Part shown: piece by piece, positions 15,105 through 23,933 of the stretch
How the letters are laid out: each line of letters starts with the position of its first letter
Position numbering within the stretch: the stretch's first letter is position 1
DNA from: Candidatus Dojkabacteria bacterium
GTDB taxonomy: Bacteria > Patescibacteria > Dojkabacteria > SC72
Assembly: GCA_023229785.1 (NCBI GenBank)
Contig: JALNYV010000001.1
Span: 124,001-188,000 of the forward strand
Direction of reading: 5' to 3'
DNA: 64,000 nt
The notes under the pieces: model-generated
The model's input: the letters and a program-made list of their open reading frames with translations, nothing else
What the model was told of the DNA's origin: nothing
Database searches by the model: none
Translations under genes and position numbers: made by a program

Positions 15105-15851
15105 CTAAGAGCTGATTTCCTGCCTTAGCTTTTCATAACAGACAACTGCGGCTGAAGCTCCTACATTAAGAGAGCCTATTCCCTCTCTCATTGGAATTGA
15201 AATATGCTCATCAGATTTCTCAAGCATTCTGGTTGAAATACCTGTGTCTTCAGATCCAAGTACAAATGCAACTGGACCTTTTAAATCTGCTTTATAATAC
15301 TCAGTACCATCCATAGTAACAGCAATAACTCTAATACTGTTTTTTTTAAGAATTGCTAGGGATGAAAATAGATTTGTTTCAACAATTGGGATTCTAAGTG
15401 CTGCTCCCATTGATACTCTCACTGCTTCACTAGTCAGAAAATTCTCCCTTTTAAGTGGTGTTATTATGCCATTAACACCTGAGGCGAAAGCTGTTCTAAG
15501 TATTGCTCCCACATTTTGCTCATAATGCAAATGGTCTAAAAGAAGAAAGAACGGGTTTAACTCTTGTGAATATATTTTGTCAATTAATTCATCTAGTTTC
15601 CATTGATTCTCAGGTGCAACTACCCCTATTACACTCTCTATGCTTCCACCTTTAGCCATCCTATTAAGGCTCTTTCTACTTGCTTCAATTATTGGAATCT
15701 TTCTCTCTCTTGCAATTCTTAAAATCTCTGCTGTTTTCGCATCATTAAAACCTTGCATAGCATGATGAATTCTAAGAATTGGTTTATTCTCATGGAGTAG
15801 CTCTAGCAAAGCATTTTTGCTTTCAATTTGAATGAGTTTTTCTTTTGTCAT
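15105..15851 (-). CDS. SpoU/TrmH-family 23S rRNA ribose methyltransferase (RlmB-like)
   Basis: 248 aa SPOUT methyltransferase, probably modifying 23S rRNA 2'-O positions. An N-terminal L30e-like substrate domain (1-90) is followed by the knotted domain with motif 1 LDHLHYEQNVGAILRTA, motif 2 FVLGSEDTGIS and motif 3 ISIPMREGIGSLNVGASAA. Its ATG overlaps the rpmA stop (TAATG), placing it in the ribosomal-protein transcript. RlmB versus another SpoU member cannot be fixed. Confidence 0.88.
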   Translation of the reverse strand: MTKEKLIQIESKNALLELLHENKPILRIHHAMQGFNDAKTAEILRIARERKIPIIEASRKSLNRMAKGGSIESVIGVVAPENQWKLDELIDKIYSQELNPFFLLLDHLHYEQNVGAILRTAFASGVNGIITPLKRENFLTSEAVRVSMGAALRIPIVETNLFSSLAILKKNSIRVIAVTMDGTEYYKADLKGPVAFVLGSEDTGISTRMLEKSDEHISIPMREGIGSLNVGASAAVVCYEKLRQEISS

Positions 15852-16114
15852 TATGCGGGCAATACATCAACAAAATATTTATTTCTCTTGTAACCTGTTC
15901 TTCTTCGAAAACTAACAACTCCGTCAGCAACAGCATAAAGGGTGTGGTCTCTGCCCATTTTAACGTTTTTGCCAGCGTCATATACTGTTCCTCTCTGTTT
16001 TATGATTATATTTCCATTTACAGCTGTTTGACCGCCAAACTTCTTAAGTCCAAGTCTCTTTCCTTCCATGTTTTTGGTCATACTAACTGACCCTGCACCT
16101 TTTACATGTGACAT
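15851..16114 (-). CDS. rpmA: 50S ribosomal protein L27
   Basis: 87 aa. L27 reaches the peptidyl-transferase centre. The sequence shows KRLGLKKFGGQ, VNGNIIIKQRGT and VKMGRDHTLYAVADGVV, all diagnostic. An AAGGAAA ribosome binding site sits a few bases before the ATG, in contrast to the leaderless-type starts elsewhere. The first 11 residues replace the usual N-terminal tail. L21 is close but separated by a methyltransferase gene. Confidence 0.97.
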   Translation of the reverse strand: MSHVKGAGSVSMTKNMEGKRLGLKKFGGQTAVNGNIIIKQRGTVYDAGKNVKMGRDHTLYAVADGVVSFRRRTGYKRNKYFVDVLPA

Positions 16115-16137
16115 AGTTTTTCCTTAATATCTAAAAT

Positions 16138-17292
16138 CTAATTCTTTTTGTATAGAACAAAAATATTTCGCCTTATGATACTATTTGGCCTGCTCCATTG
16201 CAAGGGGCCACCCAGCTTTCTATTCTCTATACTCCACTTTTTGCTCACTATCTCATTTATTGAAATTGTAGCCCAACCCTTGTTTGTTTTATATGATGGC
16301 ACAATTATTACAGCTGTAAAATCATGAAGTTTGATGTGCTCTAATATACTAAATAGGCTTAAATACAGTCTTTTGACAAATTCAAGCAATTTTTTGGCTT
16401 GAAAAACAGATAACATTTTGTGTTGAGGGGGACCCATAAATGGCTCACAAACAAGAGCATTAATCTCTGTTTTTTTGTACAAAGATAGTATTCTTGAATC
16501 AGGCTTAACTACATCAAATCTAAATGTTTTATACCTTAAATCCTTGTTTTCTAGCTGCTCACCTAACCATTCAATGTTAGCTTGGGTCATCTTTACTGAT
16601 TTTGGGTTAACGTCTGAGCCAAGAACATTTAGCCCGTTTTTTAAAGCCTCAAGAAGGATGGTTCCACTTCCACAGAATGGATCCCAGATTGTTTGTCCAC
16701 TTTTAGCTTTTGTGAGATTTACTAGTATTCTACTAAGTTTTGCCGGCATTACACCCATTGTTGTGTCTGTATAAGGTTTGTTATACTCAATCTCAGAAAA
16801 TTCTTCAATATCTTGTATCTCAACTACCTTCCCATACACAACCTTTTGCCCACTTTGCATAATTTCTAATAGAAACCCTTTTTCTAATATCTTGTTTCTT
16901 GAAATTGACACAGCATTTAGAACATTCTCATTTGAAAGAACAAATTTGGCTGATATCTCTCTTTGTGTAAGGCTTTTCTTAATACTATCTGCTAATTCTT
17001 TTACCTTCTGACTATTCCAAGAGCCATTTCCTATTAAGTTTATTCCAAATACGACCTTATCGTTATTTGAATATTCATTTAAGAAATTTTCTAAATCGTC
17101 AATTAAGGTTCCATAAGAGATAAAGCCACCAAGTCTATGAAAAAGAGTTTTAATATCATCATTTGTTTTAACAACAAATGCATCTTTTCCAATTTCGGAG
17201 AAATTATATTCTTTTGAGTATTCTGGAAGAAGAGAAATGAGTTCTGCTTTTGACAGCTCATAATTTCTACCAGGCAGAAAGTAGTAGTTCAT
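16138..17292 (-). CDS. Trm11-like SAM-dependent RNA methyltransferase
   Basis: 384 aa. An N-terminal region of about 170 residues (THUMP-like in position, not clearly in motif) precedes a Rossmann methyltransferase domain: VMPAKLSRILVNL, the SAM motif DPFCGSGTILLEAL, and LGSDVNPKSVKMTQAN. The catalytic motif, normally DPPY in guanine-N2 methyltransferases, reads CEPFMGPPQ, so activity may differ. Likely tRNA or rRNA guanine methylation. It is placed between rplU and rpmA on the same strand. Confidence 0.8.
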   Translation of the reverse strand: MNYYFLPGRNYELSKAELISLLPEYSKEYNFSEIGKDAFVVKTNDDIKTLFHRLGGFISYGTLIDDLENFLNEYSNNDKVVFGINLIGNGSWNSQKVKELADSIKKSLTQREISAKFVLSNENVLNAVSISRNKILEKGFLLEIMQSGQKVVYGKVVEIQDIEEFSEIEYNKPYTDTTMGVMPAKLSRILVNLTKAKSGQTIWDPFCGSGTILLEALKNGLNVLGSDVNPKSVKMTQANIEWLGEQLENKDLRYKTFRFDVVKPDSRILSLYKKTEINALVCEPFMGPPQHKMLSVFQAKKLLEFVKRLYLSLFSILEHIKLHDFTAVIIVPSYKTNKGWATISINEIVSKKWSIENRKLGGPLQWSRPNSIIRRNIFVLYKKN

Positions 17293-17298
17293 TTATTA

Positions 17299-17745
17299 TT
17301 ATTTTGAATCTATCTTTTTTACTGTTAATTTTGTAAGGTGAGCCCTAACTCCGTAACTTCTCCTATATCGTGATTTTGATTTATATTTGAAGACATCAAG
17401 TTTTGGTCCTTTAAATTGCATTACTGCATCAAATGTGACTTTGGCACCAGTAACATATGGTTTTCCAACCTTAATCTTATCTCCAACAACTACTAGAAGC
17501 ACTTTGTCTGAAACATATGTAGTTTTACCTTCTGTATCAATCTTTTTAACCTCGTATGTTTTTCCTTCTTCAACCAAAAGTTGTGTTGCATTGATATCAA
17601 CAACTGCAAATGTTTTGACACCTTCCTTAGGAGCGACAACTTTCTTTGCTACTTTTTCTACTTTGGGAACTTCTTTTTTAACAACCTTTTTTATAACTTT
17701 TGCTTTTGGCTTTACTGCTGTTTCTTTTTTAACTGTTTTTGGCAT
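17299..17745 (-). CDS. rplU: 50S ribosomal protein L21 with lysine-rich N-terminal extension
   Basis: 148 aa, about 45 longer than usual. The L21 core runs from about 44 (KTFAVVDINATQLLVEEGKT) through VVGDKIKVGKPYV to the C-terminal KYKSKSRYRRSYGVRAHLT. The extra N-terminus is Lys/Val/Pro-rich with KKVVKKEVPKVEKVAKK repeats, like extensions on other CPR ribosomal proteins; its role is unknown. It lies 6 bases before the methyltransferase gene. Confidence 0.94.
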   Translation of the reverse strand: MPKTVKKETAVKPKAKVIKKVVKKEVPKVEKVAKKVVAPKEGVKTFAVVDINATQLLVEEGKTYEVKKIDTEGKTTYVSDKVLLVVVGDKIKVGKPYVTGAKVTFDAVMQFKGPKLDVFKYKSKSRYRRSYGVRAHLTKLTVKKIDSK

Positions 17746-17757
17746 GTCTTTCTTTTA

Positions 17758-19023
17758 TTAATTAATATCATCATGAGAATATATATTCCGCTGATTTGCT
17801 GTTGCGATTATACCTTGAATTAAGCCTAATGAAAAGAATGTGAGAATAGTTATTGTTCCTCCAGCACTCATTAGAGGCAAAGGGATACCTGTTGCGGGTG
17901 TTAAGCCTAAATTTGTGCCTAAATTGATGGATAATTCAAGAAGTACTTTAAGCCCAAGTACCACAAGGATTGGCATCAGAAAGTCATCTTTTGGATATTT
18001 AACCGCTGTTATAAATATGGTGTAAAAGATATACCCGAAAAGTGCTAAAAGGAGGACACTTCCAATGAGACCAAAACTTTCAGCAAAAGATGCAAATATG
18101 AAATCAGTTTGATGGAAAGGCAGGAAGTTAAGCCTACTCTGGGTCCCACTGCCAAATCCTTTTCCCCATATGCCCCCACTTCCAATTGCAATCTTGCTTT
18201 GGAGCACGTTAAAAGCGGATGTACTTGAATTTTCATCTGGATTAACAAACGAGGTTATTCTTCCTTTCTGATAGTCAGAGAGTGCAACATTCCATACAAA
18301 CGAGCCCGTGGTCCCTAAAAGAAGTGATATAGATACGAAAACAGCAATTGGTAGTTTCCAATTGTCTCTTGCAAAGAATACAAATACTCCAACTACGATA
18401 CCTAAAAGTGTAATCAAAAGAAAAATGGGTTGAGATAGGGCTGTAAAAAAGAATATTCCCGTAAATATAAGTCCGGAGACAAGAAGGATTAGTATATTTC
18501 TAACTTGGTCGTTTAGATTGAAAAAAGCTATTAAGAACCAGAGTATGACACATATCAAAGACATGCTTCCATGTGGCTCGAAGTATATCAAAAGAACAAT
18601 TGGTAACAAAAAGAGAAAACTGACTACTAACAATATCCACTCCTTATATTTATCTTTTAATGTAAATATATATGCTGTTACCAATATTATTGTTATTTTT
18701 GCAATCTCGGAAGGCTGTAGCTGTACTCCTAAAAAGGAGATCCATCTTCTTGCTCCGTTTACACTTTGCCCAATTAATAGTGTTAGGACAAGGAGAACAA
18801 TGGTCAAAACATATATAATTATTATGATTGGGCGATACTTTAAAATGGTTAAATCAAACCTTTTTGCAAGAAAGAATATAATTATTCCTAAAAAAACAAA
18901 AAGAATTTGTTTTGCAACAATCCCAGAGAGTGTAAACACGGCTTGGGAAGAAAGAAGTGTAACAATTCCAAAAATTGAAATTATTATAGTTGGTATTAGT
19001 ATTTGAAGGCTATTTTTGTTCAC
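17758..19023 (-). CDS. rodA: SEDS peptidoglycan glycosyltransferase (RodA/FtsW)
   Basis: 421 aa, polytopic with about ten membrane helices. SEDS proteins polymerise lipid II together with a class B PBP. The family signatures GIWGKGFGSGTQSRLNFLPF and HQTDFIFASFAESFGLIGS are present, and PATGIPLPLMSAGGTITIL forms the conserved C-terminal loop. Its position right after ftsZ would fit FtsW, while the sequence does not distinguish RodA from FtsW. It overlaps the preceding DUF1232 gene by 14 bases. Confidence 0.9.
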   Translation of the reverse strand: MNKNSLQILIPTIIISIFGIVTLLSSQAVFTLSGIVAKQILFVFLGIIIFFLAKRFDLTILKYRPIIIIIYVLTIVLLVLTLLIGQSVNGARRWISFLGVQLQPSEIAKITIILVTAYIFTLKDKYKEWILLVVSFLFLLPIVLLIYFEPHGSMSLICVILWFLIAFFNLNDQVRNILILLVSGLIFTGIFFFTALSQPIFLLITLLGIVVGVFVFFARDNWKLPIAVFVSISLLLGTTGSFVWNVALSDYQKGRITSFVNPDENSSTSAFNVLQSKIAIGSGGIWGKGFGSGTQSRLNFLPFHQTDFIFASFAESFGLIGSVLLLALFGYIFYTIFITAVKYPKDDFLMPILVVLGLKVLLELSINLGTNLGLTPATGIPLPLMSAGGTITILTFFSLGLIQGIIATANQRNIYSHDDIN

Positions 19024-19231
19024 TTATCTTTTTATTATCTAGATATGACTTTATTAAGCTAATAATAATTAAAGTCACATCATCGGCTTTTCCGGCAATT
19101 GGAATGATATCTGGAATTAGATCAACAGGAAGTAGTACATATATAATTGCAAGAATTAATAACCAATTTCCTTTAAAAAAAGTGACTGGTCTTGATTCTT
19201 GTTTGGTAACTTTTACGACCTCTTTTTCCAT
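19010..19231 (-). CDS. DUF1232 (YkvA-like) small membrane protein
   Basis: 73 aa with one hydrophobic helix followed by the DUF1232 signature YVLLPVDLIPDIIPIAGKADD. Function is unknown in the family. Its start overlaps the ftsZ stop (TAATG) and its end overlaps the SEDS gene, so it is translationally coupled into the division operon. Confidence 0.85.
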   Translation of the reverse strand: MEKEVVKVTKQESRPVTFFKGNWLLILAIIYVLLPVDLIPDIIPIAGKADDVTLIIISLIKSYLDNKKISEQK

Positions 19232-20397
19232 TACTTCTTTTTTCTCATAAATGCAGGAACATCATCAAACTCAGTATCAACAGGAGCTACTACAGGATTG
19301 GCTTCTATCTCAGCCTTCTTATCATTTTTATCAAATGGCTCAGAATCATCAGTGTAGTTCTCAATCTCCTCATCAATTACCTTGCTTATCTTTTTGTTTG
19401 TTGACTTTACTACTGGTGTATCTGATTTGCTAAATATCTGTTTATCTTGATCAAATCCAGTTGCAATGATAGTAATACTTAGCTCATCGCCTACAGCTTC
19501 ATCAATTGTTACTCCAAAGATAATGTTTGCTGAAGGGTCTACTGCTTCTTGTATTAGTTTTGCCGCAGTATCAACTTCTTGCATTGAAAGACTAGCTCCG
19601 CCTGTGATGTTGTATAGCACACCTGTTGCTCCTTCAATTGAGAGTTCTAATAATGGATTGCTTGTAGCCAATCTTGCTGCCTCTTCTGCTCTATTGTCTC
19701 CACTTGCTTTTCCAATTCCCATTAGCGCCGTACCAGCATTTAGCATTATTGCTTTAACATCTGCAAAATCTACATTGATAAATCCAGTTCCAGTTACAAG
19801 AGAGGATATTCCCTTAACTCCTTCAGATAGGACACTATCAACTTTTTTCATTGCGTCAAAGAAACTAATCTTTTCCTCAACAATATCAAGGAGTCTTTGG
19901 TTTGGAACAACAATTAGTGTATCAACCTTGTCTTTTAGCTCTGCAATTCCTTCATCTGCTACTTCAGCTCTATGTCTTCCCTCAAAGCTAAATGGTCGTG
20001 TAACAACGGCGATTGTGAGTGCTCCTAAGTTCCTTGCTACTCCTGCAACAACTGGCGCTGCACCTGTTCCAGTTCCACCACCCATTCCAGCGGTAAGAAA
20101 GACCATATCAGCACCTGCTAGCATCTCATGTATTTGATCTAAACTCTCTTCGGCCGCTTTTGCACCGAAGTGATGGTCTCCTCCGACACCAAGCCCTCTT
20201 GTTAACTCTTCTCCAAGTTGTAGTGTTACTGGTGCTAGTGAGTTTTTAAGAGCCTGTTGATCTGTGTTAAAAGACATAAATTCAACACCTTGAATGTTAT
20301 AGTCAGATATCATCGTGTTTACAGTATTTCCACCTGCTCCACCTATACCAATTACCTTAATTTTAGCAACTGGATTTACGTTTGTTGTTACAAGCAT
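19231..20397 (-). CDS. ftsZ: Cell-division GTPase FtsZ
   Basis: 388 aa. The tubulin-like GTPase forms the Z ring. KVIGIGGAGGNTVNTMI opens the nucleotide fold, GMGGGTGTGAAPV is the tubulin signature, and the T7 loop region NVDFADVKAIM is intact. After a linker of about 70 acidic and Ser/Lys-rich residues, the C-terminal peptide VPAFMRKKK is the usual FtsA-binding tail. It is between ftsA and the DUF1232/SEDS pair, transcribed with them. Confidence 0.98.
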   Translation of the reverse strand: MLVTTNVNPVAKIKVIGIGGAGGNTVNTMISDYNIQGVEFMSFNTDQQALKNSLAPVTLQLGEELTRGLGVGGDHHFGAKAAEESLDQIHEMLAGADMVFLTAGMGGGTGTGAAPVVAGVARNLGALTIAVVTRPFSFEGRHRAEVADEGIAELKDKVDTLIVVPNQRLLDIVEEKISFFDAMKKVDSVLSEGVKGISSLVTGTGFINVDFADVKAIMLNAGTALMGIGKASGDNRAEEAARLATSNPLLELSIEGATGVLYNITGGASLSMQEVDTAAKLIQEAVDPSANIIFGVTIDEAVGDELSITIIATGFDQDKQIFSKSDTPVVKSTNKKISKVIDEEIENYTDDSEPFDKNDKKAEIEANPVVAPVDTEFDDVPAFMRKKK

Positions 20398-20425
20398 TGT
20401 TCTTTACATTTAACTTATTGAGCAG

Positions 20426-21730
20426 TTATGGCATTAAAGACTTAACCCAATTCACAAATTTCTTAAATATATTTGAAATATTGGATCCGCCAGTTTGTTT
20501 TGATGCACTTGCTGCATCAGAATCATCATCAATTGCATATTTAATCAGTCCTTGAACTACTGAATATGCGGGGTCAGAAATCTCTTCAATCATTCCTGAA
20601 AGGCCGGAAGGGTATCCTACTCGACAAGGGACACCAAAAACTCCTTGTCCAATCTTTGTCGCATCTTTAAGAAGTGAGCTTCCACCAGTAATTACGACAC
20701 CTGCTGGCATTGCGATATTATATCCAGATTTAGCAACAGATTCTTTTACCATTTCTAATATCTCCTCTAGTCTTGCTTCGACAATCTGTTTCATAAAAGA
20801 CTTCGAAACGGTAGCCTGGCTTTTGATTCCAAGTGGGCCTAAGTCCACACTATCCTCTGATTTGCCCTCCTTCTTTGTTGCTGGGGTTGCTTTCCTAAGT
20901 AGTGCTGGTGTTTTATCTTCTCCCTCATTGCTTGGCAATCTATCATTTAGCAAATTCTCCATGTTAACCTTTATCTTCTCTGCTTCTTCTAGTGTGACTT
21001 GCAAACCAATTGCTAGATCACTTGTTATATGCCAACCCCCAAGTGAGATACATCCACTATATGTAATGGCACCTTCTTCAAATATTGTAATACTTGCTGT
21101 TCCTGCTCCAATATCAATCAGTGAAACACCTAATTCTTTCTCAGTATCAGTTAGTACTGCAAGCGAGCTTGCCCAACCAGTAAATACTGCATCATAAACA
21201 TTATATCCTAATTGCTCTACACACTTTTTGATATTTCTCCAATATGAGTTTGGAGCTGTGATAATATGAGTTTCAACTTCTAATCTACTCCCTGTCATTC
21301 CAATTGGATATTTAATCCCTCCTTGGTTATCTACAACAAATTCTCGTGGAATGATATGGATTGGATTTAAATTATCTGGTAGTGAAAGGGTTCTTGCATT
21401 CTCAATAACCCTATAGGTATCTTCCACTGTAATTTCTGCAGCCGAAACCGCAACTACTCCTTTATTATTAAGGCTTGTTATCTGTTCACCGTTAATTGAG
21501 ACATACACATCACTTACTGTTACCCCAGCCATTCGCTCAGCAGCTGTTACACTTTCAGCAATTGAGTTTGTTGCTTCGTCAATATTAACAACAACTCCTT
21601 TTTTGATTCCTTTGCTAGGTTGGGAACAGACACCAATTACTGTAGGTTGCTCACTTGCATCAACCGCTGAAATAACTGTTGTTATCTTGCTGGTTCCTAC
21701 ATCAATTGCAGTAATAATTTTTCTTGCCAT
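20426..21730 (-). CDS. ftsA: Cell-division protein FtsA
   Basis: 434 aa actin-fold ATPase tethering FtsZ to the membrane. AIDVGTSKITTVIS is the phosphate-1 motif, SHS2 insert around GVTVSDVYVSINGEQI, LIDIGAGTASITIF is phosphate 2, and GVVITGGSSLLKD the adenosine motif. The C-terminus NIFKKFVNWVKSLMP is an amphipathic membrane-targeting helix as in other FtsA proteins. ftsZ starts 28 bases downstream. Confidence 0.97.
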   Translation of the reverse strand: MARKIITAIDVGTSKITTVISAVDASEQPTVIGVCSQPSKGIKKGVVVNIDEATNSIAESVTAAERMAGVTVSDVYVSINGEQITSLNNKGVVAVSAAEITVEDTYRVIENARTLSLPDNLNPIHIIPREFVVDNQGGIKYPIGMTGSRLEVETHIITAPNSYWRNIKKCVEQLGYNVYDAVFTGWASSLAVLTDTEKELGVSLIDIGAGTASITIFEEGAITYSGCISLGGWHITSDLAIGLQVTLEEAEKIKVNMENLLNDRLPSNEGEDKTPALLRKATPATKKEGKSEDSVDLGPLGIKSQATVSKSFMKQIVEARLEEILEMVKESVAKSGYNIAMPAGVVITGGSSLLKDATKIGQGVFGVPCRVGYPSGLSGMIEEISDPAYSVVQGLIKYAIDDDSDAASASKQTGGSNISNIFKKFVNWVKSLMP

Positions 21731-21854
21731 AGTAGTATGAAAGCAGTTAATTATTTTATAAACAAATGCCTGCTTCTTCTTATAATATATTAAAAATAAG
21801 CAAGTTTAGCAAGTATTCCGTTTATTGTGACAAAGTGGACAGTGGAAGTCAACC

Positions 21855-22616
21855 TTATTTTCTTAATACAGGTCTGCTAAATCTTAAGTCTAGGGTCGTA
21901 TATTTCAGATTGGACTTTTCAATTTCAGGCATTACAGCAACCATTCTTGTTAATTGAACAGTTATGTCTTGACCTTGTGAAAATACAAAATATTTCTTGG
22001 AAGCAACTCTTACCTTCATAATGTTATCATTAATCTTAATATCGTTAATTCCAAGGTTATATTTTCCAAATATCTCAATTAGTTTCACGACATCTCTAAC
22101 TTGATAATATGTTGATTGAGAATTTTCAATAAACGACATCTTAGGATCGTTAATAGACAGTGGTATCGGAGTATACTTATTGTTTATCTCTTTACAATTA
22201 CCCTCTGCTTTTAGTAATACAAATGATTCTTGGTCAAGAAGGATGCAGGTATTGTTATCAATTTCTAAAGACACAAAAGGTATTCTTTCTTGTATATAGA
22301 TTAATAAAGTGTTGGGAAATATCTTTGTCACTAAAGTAGATTTTACAAAAGCATTTCCCTCAAATCCCTTTTTGATATCCTCAATATTCACATCAAAATA
22401 CTTTTTTCCTATTACCCAGTTTGTATCATCTTCTGCCTTTGTTTTATCTACTTGACTTAACTTCTCTTGATTAATCGAATCGATAACAACCTGGTTAATT
22501 GTCAATACACTTGTATATCTATATACAAGAAAAGAGATAACAAGCAAAAGAAGAATGAAGATATAGTATCTAAGCCTCCAAAAGATATATTTTACTTTGT
22601 GTATGAATGCTTCCAC
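21855..22616 (-). CDS. ftsQ: FtsQ/DivIB-like cell-division protein
   Basis: 253 aa, start GTG. A short cytoplasmic N-terminus and one membrane helix (about 17-36, YIFILLLLVISFLVY) lead to a POTRA-like domain (about 50-120: KKYFDVNIEDIKKGFEG and TKIFPNTLLIYIQERIPFVS, the diagnostic pattern) and the FtsQ beta-domain. It scaffolds the divisome outside the membrane. Position upstream of ftsA-ftsZ supports it. The sequence of the C-terminal half is divergent. Confidence 0.88.
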   Translation of the reverse strand: MEAFIHKVKYIFWRLRYYIFILLLLVISFLVYRYTSVLTINQVVIDSINQEKLSQVDKTKAEDDTNWVIGKKYFDVNIEDIKKGFEGNAFVKSTLVTKIFPNTLLIYIQERIPFVSLEIDNNTCILLDQESFVLLKAEGNCKEINNKYTPIPLSINDPKMSFIENSQSTYYQVRDVVKLIEIFGKYNLGINDIKINDNIMKVRVASKKYFVFSQGQDITVQLTRMVAVMPEIEKSNLKYTTLDLRFSRPVLRK

Positions 22617-22653
22617 ATAATAAACATATAGTTTACAGCGATATTTTGCAATA

Positions 22654-23847
22654 TTACTCTCTTCTCCTTCTTAAAATTAGAATTGAAGAAACAAGAATAA
22701 TTAGGAGTAAACATAATGGAAGAATCCATCTTGAATATGTTTTCGGTTTAGGTTCAACTTTTTGTATTACCTCATCAGTTAGACCTTTTACTTCAGGAAC
22801 TCCTTTTGCTGTTTCTTTAGATTTTATTTCTTTGATTATTGTAGTTGGAACAGTAATATACTTAAGAACTTCCTCTTTTTGAATCTTCGTTATAATTTTA
22901 TCTACAGGTACTTCAACAATTGTTTCAATTGGAACTTCAACAATTCTATCAACTGGCACTTCTACTATTTTTTCAATAATTATCGGGTCAGGAGGAATAA
23001 ATACTTTTGGAAAGATAGTAGAGGAGGTATTTGAAACCTTTGTAGAATTTAAATAATCAGCAGCTAGTTCAACATAAGTACTTATATTTGCTTCATTTTC
23101 AATCAAAGAGGTAATAGCAAAATCAAACGTAAGATTTAACTCATTAAATTGGTTTAGTTCAGGAAACCTCCAAATAATCAAATTCTTTGCTTTATCAAAT
23201 ACCCCTCCGTTTGAAATATTCCCTATTATCCCCAGTCCTTCAAAAGGTGTTGCATTTAGCTCAATTCTGATATTTCTAGCAATTGAAGATCCTATATTTC
23301 TAGCTCGAATTTGATATTTTATTTCTGGTTTATCAATATTTAAATCTACTGTAGGATTTGATGAAAGAGTTACTTCCATATCTGCATCAACAACAATTTT
23401 TGAAACTAATTCAACCATCTCTCTTCCGTATTGGTTTGAAACAGAAACATATGTATTTGTTTTATATTTATTTGGAAGAAGAGTTGTTTTTGGAATTAAA
23501 ATAACTTCATAATGTTTATCCTCATTAACAAGAAGTTGAGGGATTGTAAATATAATCTGATTTCCACTTGCTACTCCACCACCCATATCAAATACATCAA
23601 AACGATTTGAATCAAACTGAATAACTGTCCTAGTTACAATATCAGGGAAACCGCTTGAATTTGTTAAATCAATAACAATCTTCATTGAATCTGGAAGTTC
23701 AATTGTATTTTCTAAAACTTCTGTTTCATCTATATCAGAAATTACTGCTCTTAAGTCAATATTTTTAGGAATGAAGTCAGAAAAAACTAGTTTTGGAAAA
23801 AGAAATGAGGAAAATATTAGGAATAGAAATATTATTTTTTTAATCAT
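22654..23847 (-). CDS. Surface-anchored protein with heptad EVPVD repeats
   Basis: 397 aa. Signal peptide (about 1-23), beta-rich extracellular region (about 30-275, resembling CARDB-type adhesion or structural domains in its NIGSSIARNIRIELNATPF segment), then a linker with repeated VEVPVDRI, VEVPIETI and VEVPVDKI units near 290-320, and a C-terminal helix (LPLCLLLIILVSSILILRRRRE). The anchor ends in Arg residues but no LPxTG is present. Precise function is unknown; the location next to ftsQ suggests envelope. Confidence 0.65.
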   Translation of the reverse strand: MIKKIIFLFLIFSSFLFPKLVFSDFIPKNIDLRAVISDIDETEVLENTIELPDSMKIVIDLTNSSGFPDIVTRTVIQFDSNRFDVFDMGGGVASGNQIIFTIPQLLVNEDKHYEVILIPKTTLLPNKYKTNTYVSVSNQYGREMVELVSKIVVDADMEVTLSSNPTVDLNIDKPEIKYQIRARNIGSSIARNIRIELNATPFEGLGIIGNISNGGVFDKAKNLIIWRFPELNQFNELNLTFDFAITSLIENEANISTYVELAADYLNSTKVSNTSSTIFPKVFIPPDPIIIEKIVEVPVDRIVEVPIETIVEVPVDKIITKIQKEEVLKYITVPTTIIKEIKSKETAKGVPEVKGLTDEVIQKVEPKPKTYSRWILPLCLLLIILVSSILILRRRRE

Positions 23848-23933
23848 ACATCTATCTTAAAGATAGAAGATGAATAAGTACTGACTTATGAAATTAGTTA
23901 ATAAATTATAAAATATAGTATTGTTTATAATAG

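Noticed and set aside
19466..20137. 223-codon ORF opposite ftsZ
   Set aside because: Antisense shadow of ftsZ, with low-complexity Ser/Pro/Ala sequence and no recognisable motif.
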